This document shows positions 45,050 through 57,177 of a stretch of 64,000 nucleotides of DNA, one piece after another. Source of the stretch: Ctena decussata (lineage: Eukaryota > Mollusca > Bivalvia > Lucinida > Lucinidae); assembly GCA_963989385.1 (NCBI GenBank), contig OZ022500.1, positions 108,231,842-108,295,841 of the forward strand, read 5' to 3'. Within the stretch, counting starts at the first letter, position 1. Each line of letters starts with the position of its first letter. The position numbers and the translations under genes are program-made. The notes under the pieces were generated by a model. That model was given only the letters and a program-made list of their open reading frames with translations. It ran no database searches and was not told the origin of the DNA.

Positions 45050-47500
45050 GAAAACTCCTGTTTTAAACTTTAAAACTTCAACCTGTCTGTATAAAACGCA
45101 TATGCTTTTTAGAGCATCTAGAGTGGTTACACTGCTATTCATGTATTCTGTACTGTCCCGTAAAATACACGATCTTAAAATGTGACAGTGAATTGTTTGT
45201 GTTTAAATACAAATATTAACATAAATAAAAACATATGTTTTACCACAGAGAAGTGTTTGCGTTACAATTTGCCAGTCTGTTTGCTTTTTTATATCAGCAG
45301 TACTGCTTTGCATTTCAAGTTTTTTTTTTCTCAGTTCTTAAATAGAAAAACTTGAAATCTCAGTAGTTGTAATATGAGACTTTCCGACCGTGAAGAATAT
45401 TTCAAGATACATGCATCTTAAAGTCAAGCATCTTTGACTTGTGTATATTTTGTTGTTATATGACAAAATACTACCATAAAATCCTCTTATTAAAGCAGTG
45501 AAACTTGTTTTAAATTTGTATTTTACGGGACATTAATGTTGTATTTGATCGCAGGATTTCTCAAGTCTTCCCACTAAGAAAATATCCAATTCGTGATGAC
45601 AATAACACCTATATAACCCTTATAGATGACTAAACTGCAAAAGAACATCATTGCTAGCGCCATGTAAATTGCGAATTAGGCAATCTATTTTTGCAGACCT
45701 GAAATTTGACGAAATTTTCCAAGAAAACAAATTAAAATTACAGATAAAAAGAGCAGATTACTCAGTCTAGGGCAGGGAATAAAGACGCATATATCATTAT
45801 TAATTTAAAACGTAATTTCTAATCCTCAGGTTATGTCGGAACGACTTTTTAAAGAGCTTCTATTAAATGTAACTGTATTTTACGGGACACATTTCTGCAT
45901 TATACGGGACTGCTCGAACGTCGATTTATTTTCTAAAACTAGACCACAGTGCATCAGTGTTTCATTTTAATTGCCCATTACAATCAGCCGAAAATATTTA
46001 GCGCATATATGGACATATCAAATTTAGTTTAAGAAGTAGGTAAATACTAAACGAATATTTTGATGAATCATGAAATCATAATATGAAAAATTCAAAAACT
46101 GAAAATTTCTCCCATATTTTCAATCTTTTGCAGCTTCTGATTGGCCGTTCATGTGTACATTTTTAAACGAATAAGACAATGTGCCCTTTTTAAGAGTGTA
46201 TCAGCTTCTTGCTGGGTCCATTTCTCAACTACTCAGAATTCCTGTTCCGTATAATACATCCCGTAAAATAATTTTATGAAACGTGAAACTCATTTTCTAC
46301 GAAGCATATTCGTTAAGTGTTACGATAGTTGTCCAGTGACCAGTTAGGGTTGTCTCCCTTCCACGACAGGCACTAGGTTTCCTTCTTGTTTATATACTGG
46401 GTGACTTTGGCTTGAATCGTAAAATACACTTGAAAAAATACGTTTTTTCAGAATACTAAGGACGCGTCAAAACAGAATTTGAATTGAATAGATAGTACAA
46501 AAATATTTATGACCTGTCAGGGTGACTGATTATGACCTCCTTGGTGAAAAAACAAACCTTGTTAGCCTTATCCGAAACTTTGGAATGCATTGTTAATGCT
46601 TGGACTCGTAGAATACACAGAACTCAGTGACAAGAAACAATCATGAGTTAACGAAGCATTGTGTCCAAAAGTATACCCATTAATCACTAGTCGAAAGGAC
46701 TCGATAAAAGCAACCTTTCCAAGTCAAGACTTTTTGCTTCACGCCGAAAGTCTTCAAAAGAATTGAAAGTAAATATTGACATCTTTAATTATGACATGCA
46801 AAAAATAGGGGGGTCCTTCAGTATCAGGTATGACTATGTGAGTATTTCCGTGTATTTGAATAAATATTATAACTTAAATGTTTAAGGTAGTGGCAGAAGC
46901 TTCAGAGTGTGCTCTTATTTGATTTAATCGACAACTCAAAACAAAATTACACATGCGTTTCAAGTTTCTGCAAAAGGTTAGCAAAAATTTAAAAATATAA
47001 TTGTGTACAATATTTGCTTTGAAGTAAAATAATTTTCACAAAACTCCCGAAGTGGCCAATCCGAATTTCGTATGAAAAGTATAATTGTGCACGATATTTG
47101 CTATGAAGTCATTGAAGTAGTGAAAAAATGTGTTTAGAATCAATGCAAAAAATGCAGTCCGATTTTTTATGTGTTTAAATCGTAACATGTTCAATTTGCA
47201 ACATGATTAGGTTTATGTTTAGAAGTTAAACATGTACAAAACTGGTTATATCTACCTTTTATTTTGAAAATTTCCTCAGTCAACATTTTGTCTCTTTTTT
47301 TTTCGTTCTTCAACGGGGAAAAGAGAGAATGGATTCATCCGAAACGCGTAACAGAATAAAACGTGTTTAGCAGACTTTGTCCGGAAAAATAATAGAAAAG
47401 GCGTACATGTTTAGCTATATGACATATTCCTAAACATGTTTACACCTAAACATGTAACCACTTGTGTTTTATAGCTAAGCGCGATTTTTACAGTGAAGTC
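45050..47500. other. Gene A intronic stretch
   Basis: AT-rich, with repeated TATTTTACGGGAC-like words (45520, 45870 and nearby) that hint at an old degenerate repeat. No exon or complete element supported. Confidence 0.5.
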
Positions 47501-47567
47501 ATCACAAAACGCCTGAAAGTAGCCAAACCGAATTTTCGGTTTGGCCACATTCAGGTGTTTGGTGATA
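47501..47567. repeat. Hairpin with ~30-bp arms
   Basis: ATCACAAAACGCCTGAAAGT and GCCAAACCGAA are mirrored by TTCGGTTTGGC and ACATTCAGGTGTTTGGTGAT. A single arm-like word (AACTCCCGAAGTGGCCAATC) also lies at about 47042. Confidence 0.7.
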
Positions 47568-47708
47568 ATTCCACCAGTTTTTCTTCTACAAAACTAAAAT
47601 GTTTGTATAAATAAATTACATACATAAAGGTCGAACAGCATTTGTAAATATTTAGGCTATCCACTTGCAGAAGCTTCAATTTTTAATTTCCAGGTGGGAA
47701 TAGAATTG

Positions 47709-47807
47709 TCCCAGCGGGCACACAACGTCAAAATGACGTCGTATTGACGTCGATGCGACTTCATCACGTCGCATCGACGTCATTTTGACGTCATGTGCCT
47801 GCTGGGA
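47709..47807. mobile_element. 99-bp palindromic MITE rich in ACGTC motifs
   Basis: TCCCAGCGGGCACACAACGT and ACGTCATGTGCCTGCTGGGA ends; the interior is a nearly perfect palindrome of TGACGTC-type words around TTCATCA. It lies 89 bp from gene A exon 47896-48007, on its intron side. Confidence 0.85.
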
Positions 47808-47895
47808 TGTGTTTACCATGCGTGCTGGGTCCACATCGCTTGCTCACGTATTTCTTCTGTTCCAATAATAAGAATATTCTTAAGGTGATACTTAC

Positions 47896-48007
47896 CAGAG
47901 ACAACCTTTGGTTTTCTTCTATAACAAGCAGCCTTGGTATAGTCTGCACATACAAATGACTGAGATCTCACCAGAGGCTCATTCTTCACTTTTGGGTTCC
48001 ATATGAT
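47896..48007 (-). CDS. Gene A, internal exon
   Basis: Acceptor TTCATTATTTCAG, 112 nt, strong donor GTAAGTATC. Phase 0: IIWNPKVKNEPLVRSQSFVC then ADYTKAACYRRKPKVVS plus one base. The other two frames have stops. Two Cys in a basic/aromatic context but no motif that I recognise. Confidence 0.85.
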
Positions 48008-48699
48008 CTGAAATAATGAAGTACTGACATGACTGAGTTAGATGCATATGTGACCCGTCGCGCGAAAAGGGACGAGTTGGGTAGATGACGTTATTTCAAG
48101 AAATTACGTTTCGACGTTGACGTCACGATTTATTAATTTCAGTCGCTTGATAAACAGGTGTCATCAATTTTGTCGATCATTTCAGGCTTTATTATTTTTT
48201 TTTATTCCCGCCAGCCTGTCAAATATTCGACGTAAATAAAGTTGCGTCCCTTGGAAGAGTATGTAAGTTTTGATGCCGCGAAAATATGAGTCGAACAACA
48301 ACTTCAGTCAAAGATTTCCTTCCCGATACATGTTTCCTAACTTAGAAGACCCTAGATTTAGTTACTGATGTGAATAACATTTACTATCCCACCTCAAGAA
48401 GTGATCACATACTAAGTGAACAGTTTTCCTTGAAATGTAGAAAATGTCAGTGATTTGGACAGTGGTTCTGACAGCGATGAAGACGAGGGGTCATTTGGGA
48501 CTGTACTTGAGAGACGGGAAGACATGCATATGTTTAAGATGTGTCCGAGATTTTCTAAACGGGATGTGGCTGCCAGTCTGTTAAAGCTAAGCGATTCATA
48601 AAATAACTTTGGATTTTATTTGACACTGTTGAATGAAATGAAAGCTGTACAGAGTGTTTGTAGCTATATTTCCTTATTGTCTACCGATTGTGTCATGTG

Positions 48700-48770
48700 G
48701 TAAGATAGCCGAGCGGTTTCATCCCCTGACTGCTGACACGAGAGTTGTCCCGTGTAAATTCGAGTCGCAA
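48700..48770 (+). tRNA. tRNA-Ser-like relic (pseudo-tRNA or SINE head)
   Basis: TAGCCGAGCGG fits box A; an anticodon-arm-like CTGACTGCTGA would give GCT (Ser); AAATTCGAGTC is a weakened box B after a long variable arm; T runs follow. The acceptor stem does not pair, so this is not a working tRNA. Confidence 0.35.
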
Positions 48771-48779
48771 TTTTCTTTT

Positions 48780-50217
48780 CTTTTCTATTTTTTTTTTCTT
48801 CCTTACTTTTTATCACTATATTTTATCACTATATTCAATGTATTACAAATCCTTATCCTGTATCAGCTAATTTGTATATTTATATGGCCCGAACAACTTT
48901 ATGAGTACGAGTTTAATGCTGCATAGGATGGCCATCATATACATATATGGTTTCCTGTTAGTTTCCCGTGGCGGCGGGGCCTGGTCTACTCGGATTCCGT
49001 CGTGGAGGGAGGAGCAATTTACAGTACTGAAATTAACAGTGCGTTACTTACCTTACAGCTTACTGTACGGCATTGTGATGCACTGCACTGTCCGCCTAGA
49101 CTAAAGAAGAGTAGAGCAGAGAAAAGTAGAGTAGAGAAGATAAGTGGGTCTAACCAAATCCTGGTTACCAGAGCACCTGCCTGTCAAGCCGCACTTCGCC
49201 CAAGAAAATACAATGACTCAAAGGGGACAAACACCGAACCAATATTTCACACTTCCCTCAATCACAACCTATCCATTTAAGCACAATCGATCCCCTTAAT
49301 CACAAAATTCAACAAAATGCCCGTTTTCTTGGCAACGCATTGTAACGGAATATAGTTCGGTCGGTAAAGAACATTAATCCTTAAAGCCCTTTTAAGTTAT
49401 GGTGATGGATGGAATCATTTGCATGTACGCTCGACAACTTCAGGAATCTGTATCCAAAATGTTCGCATGCCGTCAAAATGGCAAAATATCGACTACCCTT
49501 GCTCCGGGACAAAACGGATTTCTGATCTGGTTTCAAATTCGATTCACACCTATAGGAGAATGAATAGAGGGTTGCGTTCATGACATTCCCCGATTTTTGA
49601 GATTTGGAAAAGAATAAATCCCGGTTCAACTGGTTCACTCACCTTTGTGTCATCCCAATTTCTAGTCCCCTCCAGCGCAACCGGACATCCCCTCAATATT
49701 TTCTATTCACAACACGGCGTTGTGCTTCAGGAGATAATAATCAGGCGTGGACTTGTCCAATTTTTCTTTCCCTTTTTTTTGCGGAATGACGTCATGCTAC
49801 TCAATTCATTTCTATAATTTCCCAGACATTTTCATTGAAAATTGGACTGATTTCATCCAAAAAAAAGAAGAAAAAAATGCGAGTACCATGTTAACAAGGT
49901 CGTGTAATGAAAACCATTGAAAACCCAACTTTGTAGAGGGGAAAGTGGGGCATTATTCGAGTTCGCAAAAACAGTTTAGAATTAAGTGTCTAACCAAAAC
50001 TGGTAAATGATGTTGTACGCGTGAAATTTTAAAATATTTTTGCCGAGGATGTTTACCAGACTCTGTCAGACTGTCCTTCACGTTTCGTGAACACGGCATT
50101 ATTTTACTTTTTTTGTCTCAAAAGATAGATGGCCACTACTCGTTAAACCGCCTCATCGCCGAATGAGGCGCTTCCAACAAGCTATTGCAAGGAAAATACT
50201 ATCAGTTACCATTACCT
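48780..50217. other. Gene A intronic stretch
   Basis: No supportable exon. A short duplicated GTAGAG/AGAAAAGTAGAG stretch occurs near 49110-49140. Open frames here lack motifs and splice sites. Confidence 0.45.
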
Positions 50218-50536
50218 TGTAAAAAATCCGTAGATTTTACGGTAGAATAACTGGAAACCAGCTGCCAGTCCATTTACCGTTATTTTTACGGGCGCCCGTA
50301 AAATTGCAGAACCATCACGCACAATAGGATAGATTAAACAGGTGTTGTTTTAGTCATATGGCACTTCGACACTATAAAGTTGTTTTCGAGTGCGGCCAGT
50401 TAACATAACATTTCCGAAAATGTCTTACAGGCAAACCCCTGTAAAAATAACGGTAAATGGTGTAAAAATAACGGGAAATGGACTGGCAGCTGGTTGCCGG
50501 TGATTCTACCGTAAAATCTACGGATCTTTTTTTACA
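50218..50536. mobile_element. MITE with ~75-bp TIRs
   Basis: TGTAAAAAATCCGTAGATTT and AAATCTACGGATCTTTTTTTACA ends; the arms continue through ACCAGCTGCCAGTCCATTTA / AAATGGACTGGCAGCTGGTT and CCGTTATTTTTACGGG. Short GTAAAAATAACGG unit duplicated in the right arm. No transposase. Confidence 0.85.
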
Positions 50537-50605
50537 GCATATAATTAGAATGACACTCTTCCAGACCCATGGAATACTGCTTTATATTGTTTTGTAATGA
50601 TAATG

Positions 50606-50843
50606 GAGCCGCGTTACAACAAAACCAACAAAGCGGCATGTGCGCCCAGCGAAGACTCAGATCAGCCTGGGTGTTCGCCTAGCCTGATCAGAGTCTTCGC
50701 CGACGACATGAAGGTAGCATAGACCCTTTGCCATCCTTTATGCGCACAACGAAGCTTCTGATTAGACTGGGCGGATGTACAGGCTGATCTGAGTCCTCGT
50801 GTGGCGCAAACAACACTGTCTTGGTTTTGTCGCGTCGCGGCTC
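50606..50843. mobile_element. Foldback MITE family F1, copy 7
   Basis: GAGCCGCGTTACAACAAAAC ... TTTTGTCGCGTCGCGGCTC with full internal palindrome; 70 bp from the MITE at 50218-50536. Confidence 0.86.
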
Positions 50844-51339
50844 ATATAGTTTCATGTCACTTGATAATACATCAAAATGCTTATTTGTTTAAGTTGATGC
50901 AGTGTTTGATCTCTTTGTCATACCTGCAGGAAGTGGCCCCCGAGAAGCATGATTCGGAATATTTATCCAGCAAACAAAGCTTCCAAGGACGGCACAGAAA
51001 ACAAACAGTTACGTTATCTACCGGTTACAAGTTCTGAGCGATTTTATTTCGCGACGTCACCACAACGTCATCAAAAGATTTGTGACGATTCATGAGGGTA
51101 CCTACGTTCTGCAGACGATTTGAACCCCAAAATGGCCAAGAACCACCAACATTTTGATATTTTCCGAATCCTCTTAGATTTGCTCACCCACTGAGACACA
51201 AAACTAAATTTCGCTATAGGACACCCAACTCGCCCCTTTTTGCGCGACGGGTCACATATATGAAACAGTCTAACACAGTGCGCCAATAGATGCTATGGAA
51301 AGTTTCCGTCTTTTAATCTGCAACAATTCACTGTTTCGG

Positions 51340-51530
51340 GGCGCGTGATTAAAATTGCTGAGGTCACTGGCAATTGCTGACGTATTTTGTGACGTTTTGA
51401 GACGTTAGACGGTGTCTTTTTTTTTTTCTAAAATCGCCATGAAAACGTACACTTGCCTAAGATACAGTTAAGAATATTGGCGGGAGTATGAAGACGCCGG
51501 CAGGAAGGTTGGAAGAGTTTGAATAAAATT
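51340..51530 (+). repeat. Dispersed repeat, partner of 23930-24180
   Basis: TTTCGGGGCGCGTGATTAAA, GGCAATTGCTGACGTATTTT, GACGGTGTC, AAGAATATTGGCGGGAGTAT and GGAAGAGTTTGAATAAAAT align in order with the 24-kb copy. Confidence 0.6.
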
Positions 51531-51736
51531 TCCTTTAAAAAGGAAGGCTTGCACAGCTAAAACAGTGAAATTTTCATGAGTTGTTATTGAAGTGAACCCG
51601 ATTGTTAGTGCACTTTCTGTTGCTTACTTTTATTTAGCAAAGTATTTAATTTCTAACTTCTTGAATGGTGGCATTATCCACGGGTGTAAGGTAAAAAGAA
51701 ATGTAGAATTTATTTGAAAAAACAAATTGAGGAAAT

Positions 51737-51739
<3 letters not shown>

Positions 51740-51809
<70 letters not shown>

Positions 51810-51810
51810 A
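51740..51810. repeat. Compound (CA)n-(AAC)n microsatellite
   Basis: CA run to about 51780 followed directly by about nine AAC units. Confidence 0.92.
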
Positions 51811-52599
51811 AACAGTTTTTCAACATTTTGGCCGGCCGTTAGTCATGTCTCAAGAAAAATAATTATATGGACCTATTTCAAGTCTTTTCTTTACGGCTGT
51901 TGAGTCACATTTAGACTGATTCAAAATTTTAGGAAAGACTGTTGCGAACCCATGTCTATGAAATCTTGGTACATCTGAACAAAAGAAGAAATAAATTAAT
52001 ATTTACTGAAGTTTATTCTTGGTTTAAGTGGCATCAGTGACAGTGACTGGAACAAATTTTTGACACTCTGAGAAGAAAATGCATGCTGTTATTGTTTGGA
52101 CAATCACTTGCTTTACACCATTTTGGAACAACAAAGCACGGAACCTATTGCGTTCGTATTTCCATGAACTCCCGACAAATGAAATTTATCTTTTATATTT
52201 ATGCTATGTTTTTACATCAATTTGTGAAGTTCTGACTAATTTAACGCCAAGCAAAGGACGAAGATTAGTTATTAACCAACGTGTTTGGTAATGAATACGT
52301 CACTATGACCAGTGGGAACGCAGACTCATCACATTTGAGTAATTCATTTTCTGAATGGTCGTCTACGCACAAAAAAGTAATCCCTTTTTTCGCCGGAGAA
52401 AAATGGCGGGAAATTTTTGTCAGAAACAGCCCCAAAATAATGCTCATTTGAATAGATATGCAGTCGTGGTTTTCTGACGGACCAGATCACAATGAAATTT
52501 TATGTTTTATTATTGAAATCAGATGCATATCGGTACCTCAAAGCAGTTTGCACACCCAAAACAACGATCACAATTTGACAACCGTTTTTCAGAAAATTA

Positions 52600-52770
52600 A
52601 AACCCTAAGACAGTACCCCAAAGTTATTTTGCAAAGAAAATTGTCCCAAAACCCAAATTAGATGCCATTATAACTGAACCGTAGTTCATACATTCGACCG
52701 TCTTTCAGCGAGGTATATCTACGGGAGAAAGTCTATTTACGCTGAAAATCGATAATGAAGTTGGTCATTT
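52600..52770 (+). repeat. Dispersed repeat, partner of 57240-57420
   Basis: AGTACCCCAAAGTTATTTTG, CAAAGAAAATTGTCCCAAA and CGGGAGAAAGTC match AGTACCCGAAGATTATTTTG, CAAAGAAAATTGTCCCAAA and GCGGGAGAAAGTCG at 57250-57380. A GTTCCCACTGG word at 57670 also recurs inverted at about 52305. Confidence 0.6.
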
Positions 52771-53134
52771 TTACAGCACGTGCGTTTGTCAACACACGGA
52801 CATTTAAAATTCTGCTGGATCGACTTGAGCCAGTTGAGGAGACCAACTGTTTCTTCATTTATGGTACAGTAAAGTTTGTAATCATTTAGCATACTGTGCA
52901 TTTATTAAGATTTTGCGTAAGTCTGCCTGCCTGTGATTTTTTGGGCTTCTGAATTTAGGCTACACGCCGATAACGAACGAGAGAAAGCAAAACAAACACA
53001 CTGGTACTCGAGTAAACCATAAAGTTTGACAAACGAAAAACATTGAGTGATTGACCGGCTGTTTTTTTGATAGTGGAACAAGAAAGAGCAAGCGGAATGA
53101 TAATAAATATTTCAAGTGAAACCTACATGCTTTA

Positions 53135-53310
53135 GTCGAATTACGGACAACTCGCCCCAAGACAACTCGCCCCACAAAAATCTCGCCCCAAGACAAGTCG
53201 CCCCTCCTTCAGGTGACAACTCGCCCCACATTCTGAGACAACTCCCCCAGACAACTTCCCCCAAGACAACGCGCCCCACATTCTGAGACCACTCGCCCTT
53301 CTAAAGAATT
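53135..53310 (+). repeat. Minisatellite of GACAACTCGCCCC units
   Basis: About ten variable units of AGACAACTCGCCCCA with CATTCTGAG spacers. The reverse complement form (GGGGCGAGTTGTCTTCTGA) lies at 54517-54625, so the array has an inverted partner 1.2 kb away across poly-G and poly-C tracts. Confidence 0.8.
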
Positions 53311-53477
53311 CTGTCCCGGACGACGCCCCCCGCCCCTCCCCCCCCCCCCCTCCCCCAACACACGCGTACCCTTTCAGAAGGCATCCCACAAAAAATACAA
53401 AAGACAGCTTGCTCTTACTCATAAATCTGTCAAAACCCTGTCCCGTTAGGCACTAAGGGACCGACCATTTGATATTT

Positions 53478-54500
53478 GGGGGGGGGGGGGGGGGGGGGAG
53501 GGGGGCTTTGGATATGCAAGAAAAAAAAATAAATTAGCTCATGAGGGGATTTAAAAAAAATCAGACATCGAAAAACAATGAAAAAAAAACCTGGCTCCAC
53601 CCAAAATTTCTTAAGAAAAGTCTGCAGATAATTCCCTTTGAATTGAGTTTTTAAAATGTCACTGGCTTCTGGGGGCGCAGACTCCCCATATTTATAGTAA
53701 TGTTTTAAAATCTACAATTTATTTTTTACACCAGCAGCACCCCCCCCCCCCCCCCCCCCCCGAGACAAAAATTAGGAGCATTTGGCCAACGGGCCACTGG
53801 CCGTTTCCAGCACTGCTAGCATGTGGGACACAAAGCCATTATGGCAAAATAAATACTCTAAAAGGAGGCAAAATTCCTAAAAAAAACAACCCTTTATTTC
53901 TTTTATCATCATTCCTAGTTTTGCTCTATTTTTTCCAATCTTAAAATTGCCATTAAAATTGGGAAATTGCTTTGGCTTCTGGGGGGCGTTGCCCCCTAGA
54001 CCTCCTTTGTTAACTTCTTAGCAAAGAACTTTTAGCCATTTATTAACTTGCATTCATTTATTATGTGACTCTATCAATAAGTATTTACAAGTAGCACATC
54101 ACACTTGTGTGATAGGCTCTTGGTATTTATCAAACTTTCAAAAGTGCGAATAAAAGCATACAGGGATGTTTGCATCTGTACCATAGATGAACAGGGTAAC
54201 ATGCTCCAGGCACTGGTTTGCAAATGCAAGCTAACCCATGCCCTTATTCTTATGATCGGTCCCTAAAGGGGACAACAAATACTAATAAGCATTAATGCAT
54301 GATTTTAGCATGCCTCCCAGCCTCAGTTTGATAATTACTCTGCAGCTGCAGAACCCTCAAAACCTCGCTGCTCAGCCCCTGGGTGCACCAGGTTATCGTT
54401 GAAGTGCTTTGGGTATTTAATGTATTTACCAAGGTCCACCCATTCACAACCAGGGTCACGGCGAAGCTCTTCCTTTTTTTTTGGGGGGGGGGGGGGGGGC
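53478..54500. repeat. Poly-G/poly-C tracts and GGCTTCTGGGGG repeats
   Basis: Poly-G at 53480-53500 and 54482-54499, poly-C at 53739-53760, with CTGGCTTCTGGGGGCG (53666) and TTGGCTTCTGGGGGGCGTTG (53970) as two copies of the word also seen near 4512. Confidence 0.6.
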
Positions 54501-54516
54501 ACAGGGGTGGGGGGAG

Positions 54517-54625
54517 GGGGCGAGTTGTGTTCTGCATCGGGGACAAGAACGTAGATATTCTAGTAAGGTGAGTGTCTGAGAATATGGGGCGAGTTGTCTT
54601 CTGAAAGTGGGACAAGTTGTCTTCT
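54517..54625 (-). repeat. Inverted partner of the GACAACTCGCCCC minisatellite
   Basis: GGGCGAGTTGTGTTCTGCAT, GAGTGTCTGAGAATATGGGG and GACAAGTTGTCTTCTAAAAG read as the reverse complement of 53135-53310 units. Confidence 0.7.
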
Positions 54626-54830
54626 AAAAGATGCAGTTGTAATGACAGACAGCGTAGATCCTGCTTCGGGATCTATCGCACTTTCATCGCACTTTAATCA
54701 CTTTTTTCATCAAATTCGGTAATTTTCCTTGAAGGAATATGGAGGCTTCAATTCAATTCATTTCAATTCAATGTATAATTTAACATTGATTCGACACTGA
54801 CTCTCAACATTTTGCTATAACAGGTTTACC
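54625..54830 (+). repeat. Dispersed repeat, first of a direct pair with 55675-55935
   Basis: ATGACAGACAGCGTAGATCC, TGCTTCGGGATC and AATTTAACATTGATTCGACACTGACTC recur at 55675-55935 as ATGACAAACAGCGTAGATCC, TGCTTCGGGATC and AATTCAACATTGATTCAACACTGACTC, about 1.05 kb apart. Confidence 0.7.
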
Positions 54831-54899
54831 CAAGGGAAGTCAGTTTCTGTGCACAAGGCAGTAAGTATCTGCCATATTTTTGAATAAGTGGGTCAAATT

Positions 54900-55290
54900 T
54901 TACCAAACTTCCATGGATATATCGTTTGGACAAGCCAAATAGCATCTTTGCAAGTCAAGGGTACTAAGGCCACTTTGTTTCTTATGTATGTAAGGAACAA
55001 AGTGGTCTTAGTACCCTTGGATTGCATAGTGGTCTTAGTACCCTTGGTTTGTAAAGATGTCTAAAAAGTTGATTAGGTTTTGGTGACTTTGACCCCATTT
55101 TCAAGGTCACAAGAGGCCTTAGACTTGACCTTCTGTGGTCTGCGTCAGCATGACAATTTCTTGTACCCACAATATTTCTTGAACCAATTTCACCAAACTT
55201 GCATGGATATATCATTAGAACAAACATAAGAGCATAATAGATTTTGATCACGTTGACCTTATTTTCAAGGTCTTCGGAGGATTTAGTCTA
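54900..55290. repeat. Degenerate tandem core with a 63-bp palindrome
   Basis: ACCAAACTTCCATGGATATA (54902) and ACCAAACTTGCATGGATATA (55193) are one unit apart (about 290 bp). In between, CAAGGGTACTAAGGCCACTT / GTGGTCTTAGTACCCTTG forms a hairpin (54957-55019), and TAGTGGTCTTAGTACCCTTG is repeated once more at 55025. Confidence 0.65.
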
Positions 55291-55486
55291 CATATGTGAA
55301 AATTTCACTTATACAGTATGCTGTATCTCTTCAGCCCCCACTTTCAATCTCTTCGGTAAGGGAAAAAAAGGAGACCGTGGCAACACATGGGAAGAAACTC
55401 GTGCAGAAAGAATTATAATAGTGATTTGAGAAGTAACTTCCCTTATATTAAACTGGCTGACGTACCATAAATTCTCTAAAGATTGG

Positions 55487-55616
55487 AGTGAGTGAACTCG
55501 GGTTGAACGTCCCACCAACAACGAGGTCATATGGAGACGGGACCTCGGTTTAAAGTATACGAAAGACCGGAGAAGCGGGGGATCGATCTTGCGACCCCTG
55601 GATGGGTAGTCCGAAG
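55487..55616 (-). mobile_element. tRNA-derived SINE (type 3), 5' truncated
   Basis: The same body as 40874-41041 (GTCCCACCAACAACGAGGTC, GACCGGAGAAGCGGGGGATC) but cut after box B. Flanked by a 12-bp target duplication with one difference (TCTAAAGATTGG at 55475-55486, TCTAAATATTGG at 55617-55628). Confidence 0.85.
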
Positions 55617-55674
55617 TCTAAATATTGGAATTAAGCATAACTGTCTTAAAACTGATGTTTGGTTTTTCACTGCA

Positions 55675-55935
55675 GTAATGCGTCTAAAGATGCAGATGGA
55701 ATGACAAACAGCGTAGATCCTGCTTCGGGATCAGTCCGACCAAGATCTGAAGTGTTTGTCTCTATATTATATTACTTTGTATCGAACTGCCCAAATGCAC
55801 TCACGAACACGCTAGAAATAGGCTAAAACTTTTGCGATTTTGTTAATGGAGTATTGAGGCTTCAGTTCAATTCAATGAATAATTCAACATTGATTCAACA
55901 CTGACTCCCAACATTGATTCAGCATTGAATGTCTG
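55675..55935 (+). repeat. Dispersed repeat, second of a direct pair
   Basis: Partner of 54625-54830; the middle part between the shared blocks is longer (about 130 versus 65 bp). Confidence 0.7.
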
Positions 55936-55999
55936 CTAGGCCTTTAATACTTCTGTATTCCATGTCAGTCCATTGGCTATCACCCCATGAATGCCATAG

Positions 56000-57170
56000 G
56001 GCCTAACCTATTTTGAGTCGACATTTATTAAAGAGAAAGTCGACTGATCAAGTAAATTTTACCGACGAGACTCCACTTGGCAGCTGCGCTACCGAGACTC
56101 TTTGGACTGTGGGAGTCGGTATGAGCCGAACAAGAGTTGCAAACAATGTTTGGTTTGTAGATTCAGACTCTAGAATGGGTTGAGTTTTCATACGATTTCT
56201 AGAATAAGGAAATTACAAATTTGTAGATCTTTGTAATCGTGTCTGTTCCGCGTGTTGTCGCTGATGACATCACACCAAAAACACACATACACATACTTTT
56301 CGATATTTGTTTTATATTTGACCAGAGAAAAGGTGCAGACTTGTCAAAGCTGCCAGGCGACAGAGTCGATTCCCCCTACCCCCCCCCCCCCACCCACTCC
56401 GCCTCCCCGTTCCTCTCACCAACCAGCACACCGGGCCTGTACGACGGAGAGCGGAGGGTGCACCTCCCATAACCGAGCAAATTACATAAAAAAACATGCA
56501 GTTTTCTGCCAGAAAGCGAGTTTACACCCCTAAACTAAAGCTCTAAAAGTGTCCTTAAAATCTGGATTTTCTTAACTTTCTTACCCCCTTTAACCCACCC
56601 CAACCCCCACCACCCTAGGGCACCCCTCCCCTCCCGCCACCTCCCCACTCACACTGAAATTCGTTCCAGCCACACCTTCTTACCCTCCGCCCCTAATCCC
56701 TTGGCAAAAGTATGTGTACGGGCCTGCACAACCATTCCATTTGATCCTTCAGATGTAGGACCCATTAAGTTTTCTCTCCCAAAGTGAAATTTCACGTGCT
56801 GTCTTAATTGAATAGTTGTTTAGTGGTGTAGCGATATTTGTCTTGCTTTAATTTTTCAAACAGGGTCGCGCGATATAGCATTTGAAATATTGGCACACTG
56901 GCTGTCAGCCGACTCACAAGTTAATATCAGTAATACAATCGATTTACTGTTTACGTCACAATTTCATGACGTAACCAGCACTACTGAGCTAGCTTCCTTG
57001 TTTACAAATTCTGCGGGTGGGTATGGAATTGTGGTTATTTGTGAATAAAATATAAAGATAGACTTCTGTCATGCATTGTATTTTTTAATAACATTTTTAA
57101 TTTAATCGCGCTTGGTATTCTAGCAATACATGGAATAATGATTCTCTCGATAATCGGATTTTGTCGCAAA
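56000..57170. other. Gene A intronic stretch with C-rich tracts
   Basis: C/A-rich low complexity at 56380-56410 and 56580-56700. No exon supported. Confidence 0.5.
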
Positions 57171-57177
57171 CGTTGAA

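Noticed and set aside
48700..48770. Functional tRNA-Ser gene
   Set aside because: The acceptor stem does not pair and box B is altered, so it is listed only as a relic.
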